Shown piece after piece: positions 34,968 to 44,500 of a stretch of 64,000 nucleotides of DNA. Every line of letters starts with the position of its first letter. The first letter of the stretch is position 1. Source of the DNA: an uncultured Coriobacteriaceae bacterium. Its GTDB lineage: Bacteria > Actinomycetota > Coriobacteriia > Coriobacteriales > Coriobacteriaceae. The position numbers were made by a program, and so were the translations under genes. The notes under the pieces are model-generated. The model ran no database searches. It was not told where the DNA came from and saw only the letters and a program-made list of their open reading frames with translations. The stretch is from positions 80,987 through 144,986 of the forward strand of contig CALUFC010000002.1 of assembly GCA_944319885.1 (NCBI GenBank), in the 5' to 3' direction.

Positions 34968-36266
34968 TTATCCGGTTTCCAACGCATCCCAGAACTGCTC
35001 GCGCAGCCTATCCTTGCGCTCAAGCATATCCTCCTCCTGATTCATCCGCCCTGAATCCCCTACAGCAGCACCACTCTCTACGGCAGCGCCATCCCCTATG
35101 GCAGTCTTCCCTTCCTCGGGTGCAGGCGAGGCGGTCTCGCTCGGCTCCATCTCCGCTACCTCGCACGACGTGACCTCGGTCACAGTTCCACTTAGAGCCA
35201 CGGTCAAACTGAGCAGATACGTCGTACCGCTCCCAAGCTCCTTAACCGTACATAAACCATCAAGCTCCCAATACGCCTCCCCAAAGGGCTCGATCGCAGT
35301 GATATCGGACACCTCGAACTCACCGCCGCCAAGCTCGTCGGCCATATAATCCGTGATGAAAGCCTTGTTCTCATCGGCGTTTTTCGCCAACAGCCCATCG
35401 ATATCCTCGAAGGCAAACTCCGACCGCTCCTTCTCGAGATTGCGCCCGAAGTCTTCAACCTGCGTCTCGAGAGCCTGCTCCTTCTCATGCACTTGCTCCC
35501 TGTCCCATAGAAGCAAAAGAGCAAAACCTATGGACAGCACCAGCGCGACCGTCCAGGCAGCAGCGGCGATACGCTTCCTATGGAAGCTCCTGCGCGCACC
35601 CAGGCATTCAAAGGTCAACGTTCCCTCAGGTGCCTTAAGAGCCTTGAAGAGCTCGCTGAGCTGATGCCTGTCCGCCCTCTCCACATGCCGATGCAGGATG
35701 CTCCACACCTGCTCGTCGAAGGCCTCTCCTACCGGCCAGAACCGCTCGCAATCGTTACGATGCAAAAACGTGAGTGCCTCCGGACGATTCAGACCGCCCT
35801 CAAAGGCCGCTCTAAGCTCATCACACCACGCTTCCGCTTCCTGCTCGAGGACGACATCCTCCTCCAAGCCTGCGCGAAGATAGTCTGGAACGGCAAACTC
35901 GTCGTATCGCGCAGCCCGCTCGCGATGCATGCCCTGACGCGCACCATCGTACCCCAGCTCGCGATCAACCGGCGTGTCATGCGCCTGAGGCCGAGCATAT
36001 CGCTCTTCCTCCCGCTCGTCCTTATCATCCGCCGCATTCGCTGTCTCATAGCGCTCTTCAACGGGAACCGAGACGCGCGGCATGTGCTTGGCGCGACGCA
36101 CGTGAGCGAGCGCCATCTCATATGCTTCGCGAATGCGCTCGTACTCATCGGGATGATCTTCGGGATGATAGAGCGATGCAAGCCGCGCATGCGCACGCCG
36201 CACGTCGCGCGCGGAGGACGCCTCCTCATCGAGTCCGAGGATCTTAAATGCCTCGTGAACTGTCAT
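34968..36266 (-). CDS. Membrane-anchored J-like protein (DjlB/DjlC type), partner of HscC
   Basis: 432 residues. An N-terminal J-like domain (1-58: HEAFKILGLDEEASSARDVRRAHARL, then YHPEDHPDEYERIREAYEMAL) has HPE at 34-36 where canonical J proteins have HPD; from memory, this HPED form is shared with DjlB/DjlC-type proteins that serve HscC. A charged linker follows, one membrane helix at about 233-254, then a Glu-rich segment and an outside or cytoplasmic beta-rich domain. ATG 36266 overlaps the HscC stop by four bases, so the two are made together. Last gene of the pilus locus. Confidence 0.85.
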   Translation of the reverse strand: MTVHEAFKILGLDEEASSARDVRRAHARLASLYHPEDHPDEYERIREAYEMALAHVRRAKHMPRVSVPVEERYETANAADDKDEREEERYARPQAHDTPVDRELGYDGARQGMHRERAARYDEFAVPDYLRAGLEEDVVLEQEAEAWCDELRAAFEGGLNRPEALTFLHRNDCERFWPVGEAFDEQVWSILHRHVERADRHQLSELFKALKAPEGTLTFECLGARRSFHRKRIAAAAWTVALVLSIGFALLLLWDREQVHEKEQALETQVEDFGRNLEKERSEFAFEDIDGLLAKNADENKAFITDYMADELGGGEFEVSDITAIEPFGEAYWELDGLCTVKELGSGTTYLLSLTVALSGTVTEVTSCEVAEMEPSETASPAPEEGKTAIGDGAAVESGAAVGDSGRMNQEEDMLERKDRLREQFWDALETG

Positions 36267-38089
36267 GACAGCGTCCCTTCGTCCCCTTGTTCGCCCTCAT
36301 CCTGCTCGATCTGGTCGTCGGAATCGTCAGCTGTGTCCCATGAATTCGGATCCATCCAATCGATATCCCACTGTGCCGCATCGCTCGCAGCAAAGAACGC
36401 ATCCGCACCGGTATCGCTCTCAACCATGTCCATCAATTGATGGAACTCCTCGATACGCTCCCTGATCCTGCGTACGCTGCCCCCCGCCAAAGCGTTCGAG
36501 CGGAATTCGTCGAACGCGTTCTTCAAAAGCTGCTGAGCATCCTCGCTGCCCACCATATCGAAGAGATCCTCGGCGCGTTTCACCGCAAGACGGTACTCGG
36601 TGTTCGTGCTATCCAGCTTGATTTCACTCACCGTCGCTCGCAGCTGCACGTGCTCTTCGCCCGCCTTCAGCCGCCTCCAGCTCCTACCTTCATACACGTA
36701 GCGCGCGACAACGTTGCAATCTTTGACGCGCAGCTCGAGTGCCAGCAGACAGTTGATGTCGTAGAACAGCTTCGCAGAGCATTCCCTATACTTGTCTTTT
36801 GACGTTCCGACCTTGATCGATAGCTCGGTGAGCTGCTTGTTGTACTGGGGATAGATGCTTTCGCCTTGATAGATATCAAACGTGACGAACTTTCTCGTGC
36901 CAGGCACGTAAAACGTAACTTCCCCTTGCGCAGGAAGCCTGGTATTCCGTTTGATGATGAACGAGCTCCGTAGGGAGTATGTCTCGAGGTCCCCCAACGA
37001 AGTCGATAGCGAAAAGGGGCAGACATCGGAAAGCAGGATGTCGCGCACGCCCTCGCTCCGTTGCATCACGCCGACGTACATCCCCAGACCGAGCGCAATC
37101 GCGTAATCGCATTGTTCGGTCGAGGTCACCGGAACGTTCAGAGCCGCCATGAGATAACGGCGAACAACCGGCATATGCGAGGATCCGCCCACCATAACCA
37201 GCGAGGTAATTTCCTCGGGCTCGAAGCCCGCATCGCCGAGCGCTCGCTTGAGCGGAATGGACATCCTTTTGAAGATCTTGCAGGACAGCTCATAGAGACG
37301 CCGGCACGTAAGATGGAGCGGCTTATCGTAGCCGGGCGCCTGCACGGAAACGTCTGTCTCGGCATCCATCGTGTCGAGCCGCCGCTTCGCCCGCTCCGCA
37401 GCGAGCCGCAGCTCCTCGTACAGAGGCGTGCCCGGGTCGGGATGGATCTGCCCGTTGACCGCACTGAGCTCACGCGCGATCACTGCATCGAAATCTATGC
37501 CTCCCAGCTGGTTATCACCCGAGACGGCGCACGTGTTCACCACGTTCTCAAAGCAGTCGACAACCGAGACGTCTAAGGTTCCACCGCCGAAGTCAAAGAC
37601 GACGAAGGTTTCCTCGCTCTCAAGATCGTGGTTGGCAAGCGCCGCTGCCGAGGGCTCATTGATCAATCGGTTGACCCGAATGCCCGCGATCTCCGCCGCG
37701 CGCTTCGTCGCCACGCGCTGGGCGATGTCGAAATATGCCGGCACGCTTACCACCGCCTCGGTGACCGGCTCGCCTAGATACGCCTCCGCATCCTCCACGA
37801 GCTGGCGCAACACGCACGCCGATAGTTCCTCCGGCGTATAGCTTCTCCCGGCGAGCTTGACCTTCTCGTCCGAGCCCATGAGGCGCTTGAACCGCGCGCA
37901 GGTTCGCTCGGGGTGCGTGGCCAAGCACGCCGCCGCCGGCGCTCCCACAACGGGACCATGCTCCCCTATGGTGACGACGCTGGGAGTGAGATAGGAGCCA
38001 TACGCGTTTGGTATGAGTTCCGACTTGCCATTCCGCCAAGTCGCAACCAAGCTGTTTGTTGTTCCAAGGTCGATCCCCACAATCGCCAT
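36263..38089 (-). CDS. hscC: HscC-type Hsp70 chaperone
   Basis: 608 residues from ATG 38089 (GGAG seven bases upstream). Nucleotide-binding domain 1-370: IVGIDLGTTNSLVATWRNGK, SVPAYFDIAQRVATKRAAEIAG, RLINEPSAAALA, FDFGGGTLDVSV and VMVGGSSHMPVVRRYL. The substrate-binding domain is recognisable at LLSDVCPFSLSTS and SFIIKRNTRLPAQ, and the C-terminal lid is acidic. DVCPFSL, the YLTPSVV start region and TCARFKRLMGS match E. coli HscC rather than DnaK. It lies 14 bases after the second sortase and overlaps the J-like gene, so it is a specialised chaperone within the pilus operon. Confidence 0.92.
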   Translation of the reverse strand: MAIVGIDLGTTNSLVATWRNGKSELIPNAYGSYLTPSVVTIGEHGPVVGAPAAACLATHPERTCARFKRLMGSDEKVKLAGRSYTPEELSACVLRQLVEDAEAYLGEPVTEAVVSVPAYFDIAQRVATKRAAEIAGIRVNRLINEPSAAALANHDLESEETFVVFDFGGGTLDVSVVDCFENVVNTCAVSGDNQLGGIDFDAVIARELSAVNGQIHPDPGTPLYEELRLAAERAKRRLDTMDAETDVSVQAPGYDKPLHLTCRRLYELSCKIFKRMSIPLKRALGDAGFEPEEITSLVMVGGSSHMPVVRRYLMAALNVPVTSTEQCDYAIALGLGMYVGVMQRSEGVRDILLSDVCPFSLSTSLGDLETYSLRSSFIIKRNTRLPAQGEVTFYVPGTRKFVTFDIYQGESIYPQYNKQLTELSIKVGTSKDKYRECSAKLFYDINCLLALELRVKDCNVVARYVYEGRSWRRLKAGEEHVQLRATVSEIKLDSTNTEYRLAVKRAEDLFDMVGSEDAQQLLKNAFDEFRSNALAGGSVRRIRERIEEFHQLMDMVESDTGADAFFAASDAAQWDIDWMDPNSWDTADDSDDQIEQDEGEQGDEGTLS

Positions 38090-38103
38090 GCCGCACTCCA
38101 ATT

Positions 38104-38829
38104 CTAAGAACGACGCTCTATCTGCTCGCAATACACCACGTAGCGTTGATAGTTCTCGTAAAGCGGGTGGCAGGTAACCAGCGTGAGCATGGTCTTTCCC
38201 TGCTGTATCTTCACTGCCTCGATATCCGAGGGGTCGATCACCGCGGTTCCCGTCACGCGATATACAAGCGTTTCCCACGGATTGTCCACGTACACCTCAT
38301 CACCCGCGACGAGGCGAGGGATGTTGTTGAAATACGTGTTGGCCCGGTAACCTCGATGCCCGGCTATGACCGCATTCGCCGAGACCCCCTCGACCGCGCG
38401 CATCGGCAGGCTCGTCTGCGAGAGATGGGCCGCGCCCGCATCGATATGCTCTTCCGTAGCGCCCAGATACACGGGCATATCGATCTGCGCGGCAGGAATT
38501 CTAAGACGAGCGAAGATCTCGTCTGAAAACCCCCAGCGGGCGAGGTCGAAGCTGGGCTCCTCGTAGCTCCAGGCATCCTTGAGGCCGGCCTGTCCCGCAT
38601 TATCGAGCTCGCGGTTGTACGCATCGACCGCCCTGCGCAGATCTTGCAGAACGGTCCCGGCGTCTTGCAGCTGCCCCACCGACGCCTCAAAGCGCTCGAT
38701 CTCCTGCGTCATCCCAATGCCGCGGCACCACGCCTCGACGTACGGAAACGCCGCGATGGCGATCCCCGCGATCACGCCCGCGCCCGCGAGAGCCCTCAGC
38801 ACACGTATGCGCCCCTCCTCAGCGCCCAT
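38104..38829 (-). CDS. Sortase, second pilus-locus enzyme
   Basis: Transpeptidase of about 241 residues from ATG 38829; a GTG nine codons later has a stronger GAGGAGGGG and is an alternative start. N-terminal membrane helix (about 14-32), catalytic His in VIAGHRGYRANTYF, Cys220 in LTLVTCHPLYEN, Arg229 in YQRYVVYCE. It lacks the DPW/DPF lid motif of class C enzymes, so it may not polymerise pili; anchoring the finished pilus or the IPHAG protein is likelier. Its start overlaps the end of the class C sortase gene by 11 bases. Confidence 0.92.
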   Translation of the reverse strand: MGAEEGRIRVLRALAGAGVIAGIAIAAFPYVEAWCRGIGMTQEIERFEASVGQLQDAGTVLQDLRRAVDAYNRELDNAGQAGLKDAWSYEEPSFDLARWGFSDEIFARLRIPAAQIDMPVYLGATEEHIDAGAAHLSQTSLPMRAVEGVSANAVIAGHRGYRANTYFNNIPRLVAGDEVYVDNPWETLVYRVTGTAVIDPSDIEAVKIQQGKTMLTLVTCHPLYENYQRYVVYCEQIERRS

Positions 38830-39823
38830 GACGACGCCTCGTCGATGCGATGATCTTCCTTGCTGCCACAACGACACCGAGCACGACGGCTCCCAACGCC
38901 ACGCCAGCTTGGAAGGGGCTCACCCGCCGCATATCGTCACCTTCGGCGGCAGCCCGCTTGGGATCATACGGGCAGCGCTCTCCCCGCACGAGCAAGCGAT
39001 GCGTGTTCACGCCATAGGGCGTGCAGGTTGCGAGCGTCACATAGTCGTGCCCAGCATGCGCACTGAGCTTTGCCATCTCATCTGGCTCTATGACCGAAAT
39101 ATCGTCCACGCGGTATGCCATGACCTCATCGAGCACCGTGATATAGAACTCGTCGCCTATCTTGAGCTCATCGAGACGGGAGAAGAGCTCTGCTTGAGGC
39201 ATACCGCGATGCGCTGTAAGTACGGGATTTCGACCCACCTCACCAATGGGCAGCGCCGTCTGCTCGATATGGCCCACGCCTTTTGCAAGCACCTCTTCGC
39301 TAGAGCCATGGTAGATGGGAAGCTGAACAGAGATCGCGGGGATCTCGATGTATCCCATAACGCCATCGCCCGCCAAATTAAGCACCTGTTCGTAGTTCTC
39401 GGGCAAGGCATAGCCGCTACCGGGAACAAACGGATCGTGTACCGGATCTCCTGCAAGGTTCTCGTTGTATTCAACTGCCTCGGCGCGGGCATGCTCTAAA
39501 ACCTCGGGAGCATACTGAGCAACGGACTGCTCGTAATCGACGATGACAGAACTTGCATGCAGCTCTGAGAGATAATTGCTGATCGCGGGATACGCCATGA
39601 TCAAGAGCCCGATGACGACAAGAGCCGCGCCCGCGAGCGTCTGCGGGAACCGCTTGGAATGTTGGCGGGCGGCACCGTACGCTGAACGGCGCGACGCGCC
39701 CGCGCTATACGACGAGCCCGCCCAAGCGGCAGTGTGCACGGATCGCGGCCTCACTGCCACAGGAGGACGAACGGTATCCATACGCGCTCGTTGCTGAAAG
39801 TCATCGCATCCCAATGAGATCAC
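38819..39823 (-). CDS. Class C (pilin-polymerising) sortase
   Basis: About 334 residues. Membrane helices near 62-81 and at the C-terminus (about 306-325), as in class C enzymes; a lid with DPF in VHDPFVPGSGYALP; catalytic His in LTAHRGMP, Cys267 in TLATCTPYGVNTHRLLVRGE and Arg277. Such enzymes join pilins by Lys-Thr isopeptide bonds. The start is uncertain: GTG 39823 gives a long Arg/Ser-rich N-terminus without a ribosome site, ATG 39781 is the alternative. Directly downstream of the pilin it should polymerise. Confidence 0.92.
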   Translation of the reverse strand: MISLGCDDFQQRARMDTVRPPVAVRPRSVHTAAWAGSSYSAGASRRSAYGAARQHSKRFPQTLAGAALVVIGLLIMAYPAISNYLSELHASSVIVDYEQSVAQYAPEVLEHARAEAVEYNENLAGDPVHDPFVPGSGYALPENYEQVLNLAGDGVMGYIEIPAISVQLPIYHGSSEEVLAKGVGHIEQTALPIGEVGRNPVLTAHRGMPQAELFSRLDELKIGDEFYITVLDEVMAYRVDDISVIEPDEMAKLSAHAGHDYVTLATCTPYGVNTHRLLVRGERCPYDPKRAAAEGDDMRRVSPFQAGVALGAVVLGVVVAARKIIASTRRRHGR

Positions 39824-39840
39824 CCATCATGTCGGGGGAA

Positions 39841-39876
39841 GGGGATCCGGCCGGAGCACGCTCCAGCCGGATCCCC
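39841..39876 (-). terminator. Attenuator-like hairpin between pilin and sortase
   Basis: Arms GGGGATCCGGC/GCCGGATCCCC plus an inner GGAGC/GCTCC make a long, almost perfect stem in the 98-base gap. On the minus strand it is followed by TTCCCCCG, a poor T-tract, so it may only partly end transcription and keep sortase levels below pilin levels (inference). Confidence 0.55.
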
Positions 39877-39921
39877 CACGTTTAATCGAACGCCCTTGAA
39901 ACCCTTGAAAAAAGATGCTGC

Positions 39922-41490
39922 TTATGCGCGGTCGTCACGCTTGCGCAGCGCGTACAGCGCTCCCACACCGCAGGCGATGACAACGACGCCCGCCGCGGTA
40001 AAGAGTGCGGTACCCATACCGCCCGTGGTGGGAAGCACAAAGCCCTTGTTGTTCACAACCTCCACAGGCACATAGCCGATCTTGCCGGATTGCTCGCCCT
40101 GAACGTGCCCGGTATACTCTCCCTGGCTCTCAGTCGCCTTAATCACGACCTCTATCGGGGAGATAGGGTTGTAGCCCTCGGGAGTCTTGGACTCATACAG
40201 CGTATACGTTCCCGCAGCAAGACCTTTGAGGTCGAGCTTGCCCTGGCTGGACACCACGAGGGTCTTGTTCGCGCCGCCCTCGGAAGCCTTTGCCACGCGA
40301 TACTGGCCATCGCCAATCTTGATGAACTGAATCTCGGTGCCATCCTCATCGGTCAGGTAGAACTCGGCACCTGCAAGCGGCTGCTTGTTGCCATCGACCT
40401 TGCTCACGTCGATACCGTAGGTGTATACCTTGACCTTGTCGGTGTTCTCACGCCAGTTGCCGTCTGGATCACGCCAAACGATGCGAGCATCATTCTCGTT
40501 GCCAAGTTCGCCCACAACCGCGTTCTCGTTCACCGTGGCAGAGTAGGTAACCGAGATGGACGGATACTGCTGCTTATCAAGGAACGTCTTAGTGAACGTG
40601 ATGAGGAAGGTCATCGGGGTGCTCGACTCCGGATGCTTGGCATCCGTAGTGTTCAGCGTATAGTCAGTACCGGCAGAAAGCAAGGTCTTCCGACCTCCGG
40701 AGCTGACACCATAGACCTTGATGCTCGACGTATCGAGTGTAAGACCGTCACACATGGTATCGCCCACGTACAGCTCACGATTGGTGGATCCCTCCGCCCA
40801 CTGGGGAATCTGCGAATCGATGACGTACGGCACAACGTCGCCGACCTGATACTGATTCGTGTCGTCATCCTCGCGCCCCGTGCTATCATCGAACTTCTTA
40901 TCGATGGTGATAGGTTCGCGCTTGAGCGTCACGTTGTAGTTGTCCTCGATTGTCCATTGGCCTTCATTGAGAACTGGAACCAGGTTGACAACAGCTTCCT
41001 TGTAGTTGTAGCTGATACTGCTCGTAGAGAGCAGGAGGTAGGAGCCCATCTGGAGCTTTCCGCTCGTTGTATTTCCAGTCAGCTTTTGGCTCGGTCCAAG
41101 GATCACGTCACGGCTTCAAATAGCGTCGCCAAGCTTTTTGAAGAACGTTTCCTTCTGCGTTGAAGTGAGGCTCTGGGTGAATTGGTCGCTTACTTTGCCG
41201 TTCGCACCAACATATGAAGGGTAATTATTTCGTACCCAGCTGACAACATTCGTAGTCGATCCACCCGCGCTGTTCCAGTAATACCCCTCGGGCGAAGCCT
41301 GTCCATCTTCCCACTTAACGGTAATTACCTGGTAGACCGAAGTTTCGGTTGCTGATTCGGCACCAGAAACGGTAATTGTTGCCGTGGACCGATTGGTCGC
41401 ATTTGCCGCATGTGCTGGCGTCGCAGCAAAGACCATCGCGACCAATGCTACGAAAGCGGCGAACAATACCTGCAGCCTTCTCTTTCCCAT
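39922..41490 (-). pseudogene. Backbone pilin (LPTTG) interrupted by one in-frame TGA
   Basis: One reading frame of about 522 codons, broken by a single TGA at 41118-41116. The first 124 codons (41490-41119) carry a signal peptide (MGKRRLQVLFAAFVALVAMV...HAAN) and the start of the N-terminal pilin domain. After the stop the frame goes on unshifted: SRDVILGPSQKL, a pilin-motif-like YKEAVVNLVPV, a fimbrial D2-type domain, a CnaB domain (VDGNKQPLAGAEFYL ... YTLYESKTPEGY), and the sorting signal LPTTG with a membrane helix and RKRDDRA. GTG 41106 could restart translation but would lack a signal peptide. GAAAGGAG precedes ATG 41490. Nonsense mutation, sequencing error or read-through are possible. 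Confidence 0.85.
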
Positions 41491-41594
41491 ATTGTACTTT
41501 CTCCTTTCACCCAGCCCCAGTTTAATAGGGCAAGATCCACTGCATCGGCAGCTGCGCTGGTTTACATGGCGCAGCCTAGGTATGAGGCGTCACG

Positions 41595-44500
41595 TCATAG
41601 CCGCCCCCCTCGCCGCAAACGGGCACGAACGACAAATCCTACGGCGCTAACCGCTACACCTGCAGCCACGAACATGGCGATGCCGCGACCGCCCGCGTGC
41701 GGAATGTCCATGGGGCGATAGTTGGGGAGCTGCCAAGATCCGGAGTCTGTAGTCGCGAATGCCGGAGGCATCGTCGCGCCATCGGCGACGGCGACGATGG
41801 AAATGGGGCTTTCGTCATCCAGCGCGTCTACAGTTACATTCCACTGACCAGTAGGCTGGAAGTAGCCCGTAGGCGCTTTGGTTTCCACCAAGCGGTACAC
41901 GCCTGACTTGAGTTTTGCGAAGCTCACGAGACCGGTATCTTCTGCGCTTTCCTGCGTTTGAACCAGCTCCCAGGAGCTACCCGGATCCTCAACATCAAGC
42001 AGCCCATCCTGCGGCGCCTCGCCATCGCCATTCCATTTGAAGAGCTTGAACTCGGCGCCGGCAAGGGGCACCGTTGTGGAGTCGCCATCTACCTTGGCAA
42101 ATGAAAAGTCCACATCGGCGGGTGTGGGTGCCGTGGTCGCCGTGGAAGAGACGGCCTTCTTGAGCGCATGCGCTTCAAGCGTGACAGTGTTCGTGAACGT
42201 ATCGCTCGTGTTGTGCAGCAGCTCGGTACGAGCATCATCCCAACCATAGTCGAACGAGAGACTTAAGACTGCGCCCGGAGGAACCGGCGTGGTGCCCAGC
42301 GTGAAGAATCCTATGGCGAGGATTTCTTGACCATCCAGCGCGTTTTCCACCGCCTGCTTGGAGCTTGCATCGAGGCTGCCGTCGGCGTTGAAGCGGATTC
42401 GTTCATGCTGCCAGCCATCTCCCCCAAAGCCGAGGTGGGTCATTGAATCCCAAAGGGTGCCATCCTTCTGCATCGCGCGCATGTTTTCACGGCTGAGATA
42501 GCCGGGAATCATGTATGCCATGTATAGCGACCGGTCTTCAGGAAAGCCGGCGGCGTTGAATGAGACGTTCTTGAGCTTGTAATCCTCGAGCTCGCGAATA
42601 TCCTCTGCGGTTGTGCTCCAAGACCCGTCATCAGCACCGGGAAGAATGTCCACCACGCTCAGCAGCTGGAGCGGAGCCGTGTCATCATCCGCATTGTTCA
42701 TGAATGTAATGTCGAAGCCCATGGGGTCGGTGCCCTCTGCGTTGCGCTGCTCCACCTTGGGCGTCTTGATAACCGCAGCGCTCTGACTCCTCACCACGGC
42801 AACTGTGGCAGAACTGGAATCAGCAGCTCCGCTCACCGCAAGCGAAGCAGAAACCGTATTCGCCAACGAGTCGCCGTTTGCGAGATCCTTGAAGGGGTCA
42901 TCGGATGAACCAAGCCTCACCGAGTAGTGAATCTTGGGCAGGTTGTACGACACCGGAACGTTGTTGAACGTCCAGGTGAGCGTTGTTGATCCATCTTCAT
43001 TTGCCCGTTCATCAACGGTGTAGGAAAGCTTGGACGTTGAACCGGACCAGCCATCCATAGCAGATTGCATGGTGTCCCACGCCTCGGTATCGCTGGCATC
43101 GACGGAGACCGTGTCGTCGCCGTCTGCAACCCACTCACCGCCGGCGCCGCCGTTGGTAGTTCCGTCTTGCCTATAGTCACCGCCATAGGCGATGCCCCAG
43201 CGTTCCTCGGGCGTCGCGCCATCGGGATTCACCGGGTTCATGCCTGCGGGAATCGTGTCCGTCAACGTGACGGTATCGGTGAGGCGCGATAGATCTGAGC
43301 CGGTATGCTGCGCATCGATGGAGAAGTCCACCCGGCGCTGTCCCTCATCTAAGTTGAAATTGACCTTAGGCAAGCCCTCGGACTGCTGAGCGACTTCTTT
43401 CTTAACATCGACACCGTTGAGACGCACGTAGAACGACGCACCGCCGGCGGCGGGAGTGTTATCGTATCCTCCATTTAGTCGCGCTGCGCTCTCCGCCATC
43501 TTGGATACGTTTCCGCTCGCGTCAAACTCAGCCTTCTTGTAGCCGGTGAAGATGTTGTCGGAAAAGGTGCCAAGCCCGCTTCTGTGGGCCCACTGCCATT
43601 TCCCAAGGGTCGTGGTGGTATCACTCCTCCTCCGATACGCATTGGTGTTCACGTACTCCGTCTTTCCGGAGAGCGCATTGGTTTCGGTGCGATAGAGGTC
43701 TACACAAGAGGTGGTGGAATCCCATGTCAGGATACCAACCAGTCGCGGGTCATCCTTTTTGGTTATTGCCTCGCCATCCCGAACCGCCGCGTCCGTCTTT
43801 ATGCGCATTGGCACTGAACGAATCTGAACGTACAACGAGGTTGCCACTCGAAAGCCTGTTTTTTGATAGGCAAAATGGTCTTCCATCATTTGCTTATCGA
43901 CGAGGATGTCGTACACCACGCCAACAATCGGATCACCAGAAGCTATTGCATCCTCATAACTGCTGTGAACCGAGAGTGACCCAGTGGGCTTATCTTCAAA
44001 GTGCGTTGCGTTGTCGTTACCCAGATGAGTTGTCAACAGCTCCTCATCCGAGCTCCACCCACCGGGCTTTGTAACGTATTTGACGGTAGTCTCAGCATCA
44101 CCATGATGAAGCCAGCCAGAATCCTGCGAGAAGACAGCAGACTCGATAGGAACCTCATCCAACATGTCCCCGTTCACCTCGAACACCTCGTCATCGAACT
44201 TCATGAACTTCGTGACGTAGCGGGGAGCGTCCAGACGCGAAAAGTAGCTCGTAGAATCATCGTCGAGGAAGTGATACTGGTTTTGGCTCGCAGTCACAAA
44301 CGATTCCCCCGGGGATACCTCATAGATACCGGAGTGCGAACCACCATCCAGATTCGATCCATCGGGAATACTGTACATCTTGGTCAGAGAACCATCGTCC
44401 TCAATGCGCTCTGTTGTGTAGCCGTGGATAATCGTCGTGTTGTAGTTAATGTGGAAACCGTGATCCCCCTCAACCGGCGCGCCGGGGCTGTGAATCTGGG

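Noticed and set aside
41099..41118. Selenocysteine insertion at the pilin TGA
   Set aside because: No convincing SECIS-type hairpin follows at the right distance, and pilins are not selenoproteins.
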